Assembly (NCBI GenBank): GCA_000242935.3
Contig: CP007053.1
Span: 2,279,001-2,343,000, forward strand
Length of the DNA stretch: 64,000 nucleotides
Reading direction: 5' to 3'
From: Opitutaceae bacterium TAV5
GTDB lineage: Bacteria > Verrucomicrobiota > Verrucomicrobiia > Opitutales > Opitutaceae
Part shown: piece after piece, positions 24,535-31,600 of the stretch
Numbering within the stretch: the stretch's first letter is position 1
Layout: each line of letters opens with the position of its first letter
Program-made: the position numbers and the translations under genes
The notes under the pieces: generated by a model
The model's input: only the letters and a program-made list of their open reading frames with translations
What the model was told of the DNA's origin: nothing
Databases searched by the model: none

Positions 24535-27011
24535 CGTCCGAGGAGGTAAAAATCGGATACCTCGATGGCGTTGTCGTCGGCGAGGCTGTTGAGGCCAAGC
24601 GACAGGTCGCTGATCTGGCGTCCGAGAGGCGCGTCGCCGTCGGCCGCAGGCTTGAGCCAGGAGGAGAGCGGTACGTAAACGACATGCCATTGGCCGTTGT
24701 CCGGGACCACGGCGGAGGAGGTGACGCTCATGTTGTTGTCGGCGTCCCACGACATGAGGCGAACGGTGGCGGGCCTGGCGCAACGCGCGCGCAGCAGGAC
24801 TCCCGTGAGGCGATCGAGCGCGACTTCCTGCGGGAGCGTAAAACGCGGATACGCCCAGCGATCTCCTTTCCCGAAGGTGACGCGAAATCCCCAGATGGCG
24901 CCCGGCGAGTCATGCGCGAAAGTGAGTTTTCCGTTGGCATTGGAGCGCCAGCGCTGAGGCTCGTTGACCGGCAGCGCGAACTGCCAGGGATATTCGGCGA
25001 GGTATTCCTCGAGCCCGAGCGAGGGAATAAAAACGAGCGAAGCCGGCGCAATGCGCAGATCGGGTGCACTGGCGGAGAATGTGAGGGAAAAGGTTCCGTC
25101 GTCGTTGCGCGGAAGCGCACTGGCCGGGATGTCGAAACGGAGCTCGGCGAACGCGCCCGGAGCGACTTCGGCGGATTGCGGCGCGGAAGAGGCGGCATCC
25201 TGAGTGGTGTAAGTGACGGAGACGGTGCGCGGCTGGCCGGAGAGATTGTTGATACGCAGTTTCAGCGGGATGCGCACATCGTCGCCGGCAGGGAGATGAT
25301 AGCCGCGTGTGACGGCTGTGATGCCCGTCGCTTTCAGATCGATCAACGGTTGCAAGATGACAGGTGAAGCCGGGGGGAGAGGGGGCGGCTCCTGACGGGC
25401 GATGCGACTCAGGCGCATGGCTTCGGTCGCGGTCTGGATGAAGGGAGTGACGGCCGCGCGGCTGGCCACAACATAAGCCACGCCATCGGGCACCGGCACA
25501 ATCGTGGAGGATGCGGTGGATGTCGTGGCGAGCGCACGTCCGTCGACGCCGCATGCCGACTCGACAAGGAAAGGGAGAACCATCGTGGTGTCGGCAGGAT
25601 CCTCGTCCGTGCAGATGACCACGAGCTTCTTTTCCGGATCCTGCGTATCAAATATCCGGATGCGTCCGGCCGGATCGGGAGATGATGTGCCGGAGGGAAG
25701 AGCGAGATCGCCGGCGTACGTGGAGCCCGAGAGGGCGCGTGTGACCTGGGCGATGGCGGCAAGCGGGCGAAGCGGAAGTCCATGGCTGTCGGTAAAGCCG
25801 AAATTGCTGAGTTCGCGCTCGTTGTAGGGAGGATAGACAAAAGGAAACCAGGCCGAGATGCCACAGGCTCTGGCTTCGATGGCCTGCATGGCGACGTAGC
25901 GGGCGACTTCACGCTGCTGGGCCAGCGTGGGAATTGTTTTCGGATCACCGCGCCAGCGTCGGCCGATTTCCGTGATCCAGATCGGTTTTGATTCGCGGTC
26001 ATTGGCACGAAGCCAGGCGCGCATGTCGCCGATGTGTTTTTCGAGGCGCCGGGGATCGCTGTAATAGTGGAAACTGATGAAGTCCGATTCGTCGAGCAGG
26101 CCGTTACGGGCGGCGAGTGAAAGGTAGTCGGGGTTCAGATAGGCAAAGACGCCGCCGCCGATCGGAGTGTCCACGCCGGCGGAGCGAAGCGTGTGCCGGA
26201 TGGTTTTGACGATGGGGAGGTACTGGTCGGCAGGTTGATTGCCGCCGAAGCCGATGTTGGGCTCATTCCAGACTTCGAGGGCTCCCCAATAGCTCTGCCA
26301 GCGGAGAGCGATATCGGTGAAGGAACGGGCGGAGCCGGAAAGATCGAGCGGAAACTTGCCGCCTTGTGCCTTGCCCAGCCAGGCGGGGGAGTCGTGAAAC
26401 ATTTCCAGGATTTTTATGCCGTTCGCCGCATAGTCGCGCCGGGTGGTTTCGTATTGGCGGACAGTTTCCCAATCGCGGTGATCCGGCGCAGGGTGAATGG
26501 CGTTCCACGAAAGGCGTTCGCGGGCAAGACCGGCGGTGCCGATGACCTGCGGGAGTTGTGCAATGCGCTCGGCGCGGACCTCCGGCGGGAGAAGCCAGGA
26601 GAGGGCGGTGTCGAAAGAAAAGAACGGATCGGCGCCGGCAAAACTGGTGACGGGCGGAAGGCGGAGGAAGGGGAGAGTGGCCGCAACGCCGGAGGCATCC
26701 GCAGGAGCGACGAGAAGGAGCTCGTAATAGCCGGATGGCAATGCGGCAGGAACCGCGAGGCGCCCGTCCGGACCGGCGGTGATCCGGCCACGAGCGACAA
26801 CGGTTCCCGAGTAGTCATTTATCTGGTACGAGACAGAGGCCGATGGCCGGACGCCCTGAAGCGGAAGCGCCTTGTTTTCAGCCGCGTGTACGCTGATAAT
26901 GGCGGATTCAGGATAGAACGGGGCCAAGGCGACCGGCGTCGGGGCGCCGATGGTGACTGTAGCGGTGCAGAGTGCAGGAAACGCGAAGAAAAGGCGACAG
27001 CGGGGAAACAT
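24531..27011 (-). CDS. Secreted clan GH-A-like glycoside hydrolase, multidomain
   Basis: An 826-residue exported enzyme from the ATG at 27011. An N-terminal beta domain (about 30-120) precedes a TIM-barrel region where the acid/base Glu250 lies in LEVWNEPN and the nucleophile Glu348 in PIWITEIG, the classic clan GH-A (GH39/GH5-like) arrangement. The C-terminal 300 residues are beta-rich (INNLSGQPRTVSVTYTTQD; VSDFYLLG). It is paralogous over its full length to the enzyme at 40686-43262. The substrate is not evident. Its stop overlaps the start of the next gene. Confidence 0.87.
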   Translation of the reverse strand: MFPRCRLFFAFPALCTATVTIGAPTPVALAPFYPESAIISVHAAENKALPLQGVRPSASVSYQINDYSGTVVARGRITAGPDGRLAVPAALPSGYYELLLVAPADASGVAATLPFLRLPPVTSFAGADPFFSFDTALSWLLPPEVRAERIAQLPQVIGTAGLARERLSWNAIHPAPDHRDWETVRQYETTRRDYAANGIKILEMFHDSPAWLGKAQGGKFPLDLSGSARSFTDIALRWQSYWGALEVWNEPNIGFGGNQPADQYLPIVKTIRHTLRSAGVDTPIGGGVFAYLNPDYLSLAARNGLLDESDFISFHYYSDPRRLEKHIGDMRAWLRANDRESKPIWITEIGRRWRGDPKTIPTLAQQREVARYVAMQAIEARACGISAWFPFVYPPYNERELSNFGFTDSHGLPLRPLAAIAQVTRALSGSTYAGDLALPSGTSSPDPAGRIRIFDTQDPEKKLVVICTDEDPADTTMVLPFLVESACGVDGRALATTSTASSTIVPVPDGVAYVVASRAAVTPFIQTATEAMRLSRIARQEPPPLPPASPVILQPLIDLKATGITAVTRGYHLPAGDDVRIPLKLRINNLSGQPRTVSVTYTTQDAASSAPQSAEVAPGAFAELRFDIPASALPRNDDGTFSLTFSASAPDLRIAPASLVFIPSLGLEEYLAEYPWQFALPVNEPQRWRSNANGKLTFAHDSPGAIWGFRVTFGKGDRWAYPRFTLPQEVALDRLTGVLLRARCARPATVRLMSWDADNNMSVTSSAVVPDNGQWHVVYVPLSSWLKPAADGDAPLGRQISDLSLGLNSLADDNAIEVSDFYLLGR

Positions 27012-27077
27012 GATGCCCGCATTCGAACGCACCGTTTTCCGGGAAACAATGTTTGGCCGGAGCGAATCGAGCGGGCA

Positions 27078-27093
27078 GTTCAGCCCTCTGAAC
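27078..27093. promoter_or_regulatory. GTTCAG-type perfect 16-base palindrome
   Basis: GTTCAGCCCTCTGAAC has perfect six-base arms around CCCT and lies 66 bases upstream of the glycosidase start at 27011. It is the most symmetrical member of the six-copy motif set. Confidence 0.5.
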
Positions 27094-27110
27094 GCAGGAA
27101 GGGGAGCATG

Positions 27111-27374
27111 TCAGCCCTGCTTGCCGAACAGCTTTCCGAACAACGCCTCCGATCGTTTCGCGCCTTCATCGGTAAGCACCACCGACTTCGCCTTGCCCAC
27201 GGGATCGCCAATATAGCCGGCGGCATGAAGCCGCTCCATCGCCCCCCAGTCATGCCCCTTCCAGGCGCGGTAACAGGGGTTCCCGTCAAAATCCTTGCCC
27301 CCGGAAAACCTCGTCAGCCACAACAACGCCAGCACGGCCTCGTCCACTTTCTCCGTATCGTAGTCGGGTTCCAT
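27111..27374 (-). CDS. DUF6429-like small protein (copy 1)
   Basis: An 87-residue protein starting at the ATG at 27374. It resembles DUF6429 proteins: an acidic start (MEPDYDTEKVDEAVLALLWL), then YRAWKGHDWGAMERLHAAGY and the closing KAKSVVLTDEGAKRSEALFG. The family is often found near transposases, and its function is unknown. A nearly identical copy lies at 29474-29737, so this stretch was duplicated. Confidence 0.75.
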   Translation of the reverse strand: MEPDYDTEKVDEAVLALLWLTRFSGGKDFDGNPCYRAWKGHDWGAMERLHAAGYIGDPVGKAKSVVLTDEGAKRSEALFGKLFGKQG

Positions 27375-27638
27375 GAGAGAGAGGATGGATCATCAGGATG
27401 CAGGAGCACAAGCGAAGCGTGAATGCCCCGGAGTCCGCTGTTTCGACCGTTCAGCCGGTTAATTGCATCTGCTCACTACGCATTGCCAGCTGCACCAACG
27501 CCCGGTTGAAGTTTTCCGAGTGAGTGGCGCCTGAATCACCCTGCACGCACTGCTGGAACGTCAGCAACCTGAAGACTTGCCCACCGCTGCCGTCCGCGAA
27601 GCGGGCATCCGGCAATTCGCCTGTCGGCACCCCTCGCG
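27375..27638. other. Gap with no clear gene
   Basis: This stretch between the DUF6429-like and DUF1016 genes has an open minus-strand frame (to 27451) ending in FNRALVQLAMRSEQMQLTG that overlaps the DUF1016 C-terminus. It has no clear start or family and may be a decayed remnant. A partial match to the GTTCAG motif is at 27449. Confidence 0.3.
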
Positions 27639-28742
27639 TCACATGCCCTTTCCTCCCTCCCCCAGGCGGGCGCGGGCATGGCGGATGGCCTTGAGGAAAC
27701 GCCGTTCGAGAGCGCGCTTGGGCAGCAGTCTGGTCAGGTAACTGGCGACGTGGATTCCACTCTTTTCCAGTTCGAGAAGCTCGATGTGCTGGCTGCGTTT
27801 GCCGGCGCACAGGATGATGCCGATGGGAGTGTCTTCACCCGGCTGTTGTTCGTGGCGGCGAAGCCAGTTGAGGTAGATTTCCATCTGCGCTTTGTCGGCG
27901 GTCTCGAACTGGCCGATTTTGAGATCGATGGCGACAAGCCGGCGCAGTCCTCTATGATAAAAGAGGAGATCGAGGTAATAATCGCGGTCGTCCACCTGCA
28001 TCCGTTTCTGCCGGGCGATGAATGCAAACCCGGAGCCGAGTTCCAGAATGAAGGACTCCATTTCCCGAAGAATCGCGGCCTCCATGTCTTTTTCGGACCA
28101 GGTGTCTTTCAAGCCCAGAAAATCGAGGACGTAGGGATCGCGCAGCACGAGGTCGGGAGTAAGCTGGTCCTCCTTGCGGAGGGCCTTGAGTTCCTTCGCC
28201 GCGAGTGTGGCCGGCTTGCGCGAAATGGCGGTCCGCTCGAAAAGCATCGACTGGATTTTCTTTTGAAGCGTGCGCGTGCTCCAGTTTTCGATACGGCACA
28301 TCTCCGCGTAAAAATCGCGCTGGAGCGGATCGTCGAGGTAGATGATCTGCCGAAAATGCGTCCAACCCAATTTTGCACTCAGTGCGTGCAAAATGTCTGG
28401 ATCGGGAAACACCTCGGCAAAGCGTGTCATGTTTGCGAGGTTGCGTTCGGTAAATCCGCTTCCGAACTCCGCGACCAATTTTCTACTCAGTGCGTAGAAA
28501 ATCTTCTTCCCGTAGTCGGCCCGCTTCTCCCGGAGCACGTCTTTGTGAATACGCTGCCCGATCTGCCAGTAGAGCAGGACGAGGCCGGCGTTGACGACAC
28601 GGGCGGTTTGCGTGCGCGCCAGCTGGATGAGTTCGCGCACATCCTTGAGCAAGGACCGCGAGGTCGGAACAGGGGAAAGAAGAGCAGCGGGAGCCGGCTG
28701 CGGTTTTGCCTTGGTGGATCGCCTGGAAATGAGTTTGGGCAT
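27639..28742 (-). CDS. DUF1016/PDDEXK nuclease domain protein, YhcG-like
   Basis: A 367-residue protein from the ATG at 28742. The N-terminal DUF1016 domain shows LVLLYWQIGQRIHKDVL and AEFGSGFTERNLANMTRFAE. The C-terminal half is a PDDEXK-type nuclease domain with FAFIARQKRMQVDDRDYYLD, LLFYHRGLRRLVAIDLKIG and PIGIILCAGK, giving the likely catalytic set E...D...DLK. The family is linked to DNA recombination and defence. A damaged fragment of a second DUF1016 gene lies at 30668-30865. Confidence 0.9.
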   Translation of the reverse strand: MPKLISRRSTKAKPQPAPAALLSPVPTSRSLLKDVRELIQLARTQTARVVNAGLVLLYWQIGQRIHKDVLREKRADYGKKIFYALSRKLVAEFGSGFTERNLANMTRFAEVFPDPDILHALSAKLGWTHFRQIIYLDDPLQRDFYAEMCRIENWSTRTLQKKIQSMLFERTAISRKPATLAAKELKALRKEDQLTPDLVLRDPYVLDFLGLKDTWSEKDMEAAILREMESFILELGSGFAFIARQKRMQVDDRDYYLDLLFYHRGLRRLVAIDLKIGQFETADKAQMEIYLNWLRRHEQQPGEDTPIGIILCAGKRSQHIELLELEKSGIHVASYLTRLLPKRALERRFLKAIRHARARLGEGGKGM

Positions 28743-28813
28743 GCGCGAGAAAGATCGCCGCACCATTTGCCGAATCTATCCGCAGGGGCAATCCCGGTTT
28801 CTCCGCGACGTTT

Positions 28814-28920
28814 CCGGTCCTGATGTGAGACAGCGTTAACCTGCCCCTGTCTGATTCCCGATAGAGACGAACTGCCCACAGCCGCGTCGGGGGAATATCA
28901 AAAGTAAAGAAGCGATCCCA
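28814..28920. repeat. Dispersed element, copy A
   Basis: It begins CCGGTCCTGATGTGAGACAG, contains GCGTTAAC, and ends ATATCAAAAGTAAAG then a GATCCC-like sequence. It matches copies B (30508-30660) and C (38641-38787) in order and orientation. It contains no gene and abuts the rarD remnant. Confidence 0.6.
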
Positions 28921-28935
28921 TCGCTCGGCCTCCGT

Positions 28936-29264
28936 CGTCGAGTGCAGCCTCGGCTATTTCCTGACCCCGTTGTGCAACGTGGCGCTCGGCTGCGCCTTCC
29001 TGCGCGAGCGTCTGCGCCGCCTGCAATGGAGCGCCATTGTCCTCGCCGACATCGGTGTGGCGATCCTGCGGCGGCGGCTCGGGCACATCCCGTGGATCGC
29101 CTTCGGACTGGCACGAGACGCTGGAGCCCGTCCGATTGTGGGCCTTCGCCTGCATCTGGGCCGGCCTGGTCCTCTACACGGCCGACAGTTTTCTCGCCTC
29201 GCGCCAAGCCCCGGCGTTTCCCGTCCCGCCGCCAGCCACCCGCGCGCTGCAGAGTCCCCGGTAA
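28936..29264 (+). pseudogene. rarD remnant with internal deletion
   Basis: From GTCGTCGAGTGCAGCCTCGG onward this copies rarD (from about 14786) through AFGL near 14962, then jumps directly to the segment around 15275 ([15 protein letters not shown], ending [10 protein letters not shown]). About 310 bases of the central membrane domain are missing, and the junction changes the reading frame. The 5' third is absent, and copy A of the dispersed element lies just upstream. Substitutions such as RRRLG for LLRLG show it has diverged and is not under coding constraint. Confidence 0.85.
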
Positions 29265-29271
29265 GCGCCTG

Positions 29272-29442
29272 TCACTTACGATCGCCGCCTTTTCCGAACG
29301 GCACCGAAATCGAAGCCGCACCCGAATATCCACCGCCGCTGTTGCCGGTGCCGGAAGCCTGGAACGAACGGCAACCGCCCGTCGCCAGCACGCATGTCGA
29401 CATTGCGGCGATCGCCAGAATGAGAATCATCGCCCTGTGCAT
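29272..29442 (-). CDS. Putative small lipoprotein
   Basis: A 56-residue frame from the ATG at 29442. It has a basic start, a hydrophobic core ([19 protein letters not shown]) and a lipobox-like LATGGC, then a Gly/Ser-rich tail ([15 protein letters not shown]). This is what a small outer-membrane lipoprotein looks like, but the gene is short, has no recognised family, and lies in a rearranged patch between a rarD remnant and a duplicated DUF6429-like gene. Confidence 0.45.
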   Translation of the reverse strand: MHRAMILILAIAAMSTCVLATGGCRSFQASGTGNSGGGYSGAASISVPFGKGGDRK

Positions 29443-29473
29443 ATCCTGAAAATCCGGGGATTCCCGCGCAGTG

Positions 29474-29737
29474 TCAGCCCTGTTTGCCGAACAGCTTTCC
29501 GAACAACGCCTCCGATCGTTTCGCGCCTTCATCGGTAAGCACCATTGACTTCGCCTTGCCCACGGGATCGCCAATATAGCCGGCGGCATGAAGCCGCTCC
29601 ATCGCCCCCCAGTCATGCCCCTTCCAGGCGCGGTAACAGGGGTTCCCGTCAAAATCCTTGCCCTCGGAAAACCTCGTCAGCCACAACAACGCCAGCACGG
29701 CCTCGTCCACTTTCTCCGTATCGTAGTCGGGTTCCAT
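29474..29737 (-). CDS. DUF6429-like small protein (copy 2)
   Basis: An 87-residue near-identical copy of the 27111-27374 gene, with only a few substitutions (FSEGKDFDG for FSGGKDFDG; KAKSMVLTDEG for KAKSVVLTDEG). The ATG at 29737 matches the copy-1 start. The conservation between copies implies recent duplication. Its function is unknown. Confidence 0.72.
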   Translation of the reverse strand: MEPDYDTEKVDEAVLALLWLTRFSEGKDFDGNPCYRAWKGHDWGAMERLHAAGYIGDPVGKAKSMVLTDEGAKRSEALFGKLFGKQG

Positions 29738-29826
29738 GACGGAGAGCATGGATTATCGTAACAGGAACAGGCAAGCAAAGCGCGTCTTCGGTGCCCCATT
29801 CCTTTCACGCCCTTGACCAGGCTTTC

Positions 29827-29849
29827 ATGTCTGACATCATGTCAGACAT
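29827..29849. promoter_or_regulatory. Perfect inverted repeat at the antitoxin start, probable autoregulatory operator
   Basis: Arms ATGTCTGACAT (29827-29837) and ATGTCAGACAT (29839-29849) are exact complements around one C. The right arm ends inside the antitoxin start codon at 29848. Phd/YefM antitoxins are known to bind palindromes at their own promoters, so this is a strong operator candidate. Confidence 0.65.
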
Positions 29850-30063
29850 GAAGGTCACAACCCGATCACTGGTCCGCGAATTTCCAAAAATCAAGGCAGC
29901 CGCCCGCAAGGGGCAAACCATCGAAATCCGTGATAGCAAGACGGGTGAAACCTTCCTCTTGACCGCAAGACCCGCGCAAACTTTTGGCGAATTGGCCGCT
30001 TCCGCCAAAGGGGTTTATTCCGGCCCGCAGGATCTCTCGTCCCGCGAAGGTTTCGGCAACTGA
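29848..30063 (+). CDS. Phd/YefM-family antitoxin
   Basis: A 71-residue antitoxin. The start MKVTTRSLVREFPKIKAAAR is the typical Phd/YefM DNA-binding entry, followed by GQTIEIRDSKTGETFLLTAR. ATGs at 29827 and 29839 are in frame, but 29848 fits the family best; the earlier ones lie inside the inverted repeat. The PIN-domain toxin gene follows after 23 bases. It should neutralise that toxin and repress the pair. Confidence 0.85.
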   Translation: MKVTTRSLVREFPKIKAAARKGQTIEIRDSKTGETFLLTARPAQTFGELAASAKGVYSGPQDLSSREGFGN

Positions 30064-30086
30064 TCCGGCCCCCCCCACGCACCGCC

Positions 30087-30506
30087 ATGCCTGGCTATAT
30101 CGCTGACACCGGCCCGCTCGTCGGCTGGATCAATCGCCGCGACCAGTGGCATTCGTGGAGCGTGGCGGTCATGCAACTGCTGGAACCCCCGTTAATCACC
30201 TGTGAAGCCGTTATCGCCGAAGCCGTCTGGCAACTCGGCAATTCGCAGGAGGCTGTCGATCAGCTTTACGGCATGGTTGAAGCAGGGGCTCTCAGGATCG
30301 TGCCGCTTTTCCCCGAGCACATTGCCCATATCCGGGCACTCTCGGCCAAATATCCTCAAATGAATTTTTGCGACGCTGCCGTTGTCCGGCTTTCGGAGAT
30401 GTTTCCGCACGCCAAGGTGCTCACCACAGATACTGCGCATTTCACCATTTATCGCCGTCTTCGCAACAAACCTGTCCCGATTCTTCATCCCGGGGATTCT
30501 CCGTAA
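30087..30506 (+). CDS. PIN-domain toxin, VapC-like ribonuclease
   Basis: A 139-residue PIN-domain protein. The acidic active-site residues are visible: Asp7 in YIADTGPLVGWI, a Glu in ITCEAVIAEAVW, an Asp in MNFCDAAVVRLS and an Asp in VLTTDTAHF. The length and motif order fit VapC-like endoribonucleases. It pairs with the Phd/YefM-type gene just upstream; the mixed Phd-PIN pairing is well known. Confidence 0.87.
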   Translation: MPGYIADTGPLVGWINRRDQWHSWSVAVMQLLEPPLITCEAVIAEAVWQLGNSQEAVDQLYGMVEAGALRIVPLFPEHIAHIRALSAKYPQMNFCDAAVVRLSEMFPHAKVLTTDTAHFTIYRRLRNKPVPILHPGDSP

Positions 30507-30507
30507 T

Positions 30508-30660
30508 CTTGTGCCGCCACCGGTTTCGGCATTCACGCCGGTCCTGAAAATGAGACCGTGTTAACTTGTTCGCCATCGGGTTCCTGATGGCGGCAGCCTG
30601 TTTGCAGACGCGTTGACGGGGGGAGGATTATCAAAAGTAAAGGCACGACCCCGTCGGATC
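30508..30660. repeat. Dispersed element, copy B
   Basis: It matches copy C (38641-38787) over its length: TTTCGGCATTCACGCCGG, CCTGAAAATGAGACCGTG, GTTAACTTGTTCGCCATC, then ATTATCAAAAGTAAAG and CGACCCCGTCGGATC. Its right end joins the truncated end of the DUF1016 fragment at 30668. Confidence 0.65.
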
Positions 30661-30667
30661 GCACTCC

Positions 30668-30865
30668 AAGGCACGGATGCCACTAATTCTCTCACAGCGT
30701 ATGAGAGAAATTCTTTCGACGTGCAGGCGAGGTAGAACTGTTTCATACGCCATACATTCTGGTTGGAGAATCCCGACATTTGCGGGAACGCCGCCCGCAG
30801 GTCACGTGCCAGCCGCTCGACCACACGGAATCGCCCCAGCCGGCCTTTGCCTGTTTTTCGACGAT
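30668..30865 (-). pseudogene. DUF1016 gene fragment
   Basis: The minus strand encodes IVEKQAKAGWGDSV, then after a two-base frameshift near 30824 VVERLARDLRAAFPQMSGFS and NQNVWRMKQFYLAC, the recognisable N-terminal DUF1016 core. The rest of the gene, including the nuclease half, is missing, and the fragment ends at element copy B. It is not derived from the intact DUF1016 gene at 27639, whose corresponding sequence differs. Confidence 0.7.
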
Positions 30866-30871
30866 CCTGCT

Positions 30872-31576
30872 CTATTTCTGCTTCTTGAAATAATAATTGT
30901 CGGTGCGCATCAGGTCGGAGGACTGTTTCATGGAGGAGACATGGCCATCAACCCATAGCACATTGGCTGCGTCGGAGTGGCGAAAATGGACGGTGCTGCG
31001 TTTGTTGCTGTCGGATGGTTTGCGCAGAATGCCCTTCCATGAGGTCGGGTTGCCGGGATCGTAGCTATCAGCCATGAACACGGTTTTGCTGGGGATCTCC
31101 ACTTGTTCGTAGGTAACCCATTGGTTGATGCTCTGATTCGCCTGAATCCATGAGAGTTCGCTGTAGTTGTGGCTGTAGCCAAACATGCCCTCGTTTTCAG
31201 GACACTGATAGACAGGCATCACGTTAAAGGACTCCCACTTTTGACCGGGCGAGTTGTCACCTTTCCAACCCATGTAAGGAGCGAGAATGCCAGTCCAGTG
31301 TCGGAGATCGTCGGCATCGCCATCTCCAGGATAAAAGCAGGGAACAATGCGGCCTTTGTTTTCCGCCGAATATGCCGCGGCGGCGATGCCGATCTGGCGA
31401 AGGTTGGAGGTGCATTTGATGGCGCGAGCCTTGCGGCGCACCTGGCCGACACTGACCAGAACGAGCGACGCGAGGATGCCGATGATGGCGATGACGGTCA
31501 GTAACTCGATCAGGGTGAAACCGTGACCGGGACAGCGTAGTTGCAACTGGTATTCCGGTTGTTGACGAATGTTCAT
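30872..31576 (-). CDS. H-X9-DG type pseudopilin
   Basis: A 234-residue pseudopilin from the ATG at 31576. The prepilin site [20 protein letters not shown] begins near residue 18, followed by one membrane helix and a globular domain with paired Cys residues. The hallmark H-x9-DG is HSDAANVLWVDG near the C-terminus. It follows the large glycosidase gene by 24 bases and is the last gene of a five-gene minus-strand run (37045 to 30872), so it was likely co-transcribed with the enzyme. Confidence 0.9.
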   Translation of the reverse strand: MNIRQQPEYQLQLRCPGHGFTLIELLTVIAIIGILASLVLVSVGQVRRKARAIKCTSNLRQIGIAAAAYSAENKGRIVPCFYPGDGDADDLRHWTGILAPYMGWKGDNSPGQKWESFNVMPVYQCPENEGMFGYSHNYSELSWIQANQSINQWVTYEQVEIPSKTVFMADSYDPGNPTSWKGILRKPSDSNKRSTVHFRHSDAANVLWVDGHVSSMKQSSDLMRTDNYYFKKQK

Positions 31577-31600
31577 TTTGGGGAGGACTGAGTGGGTTGT

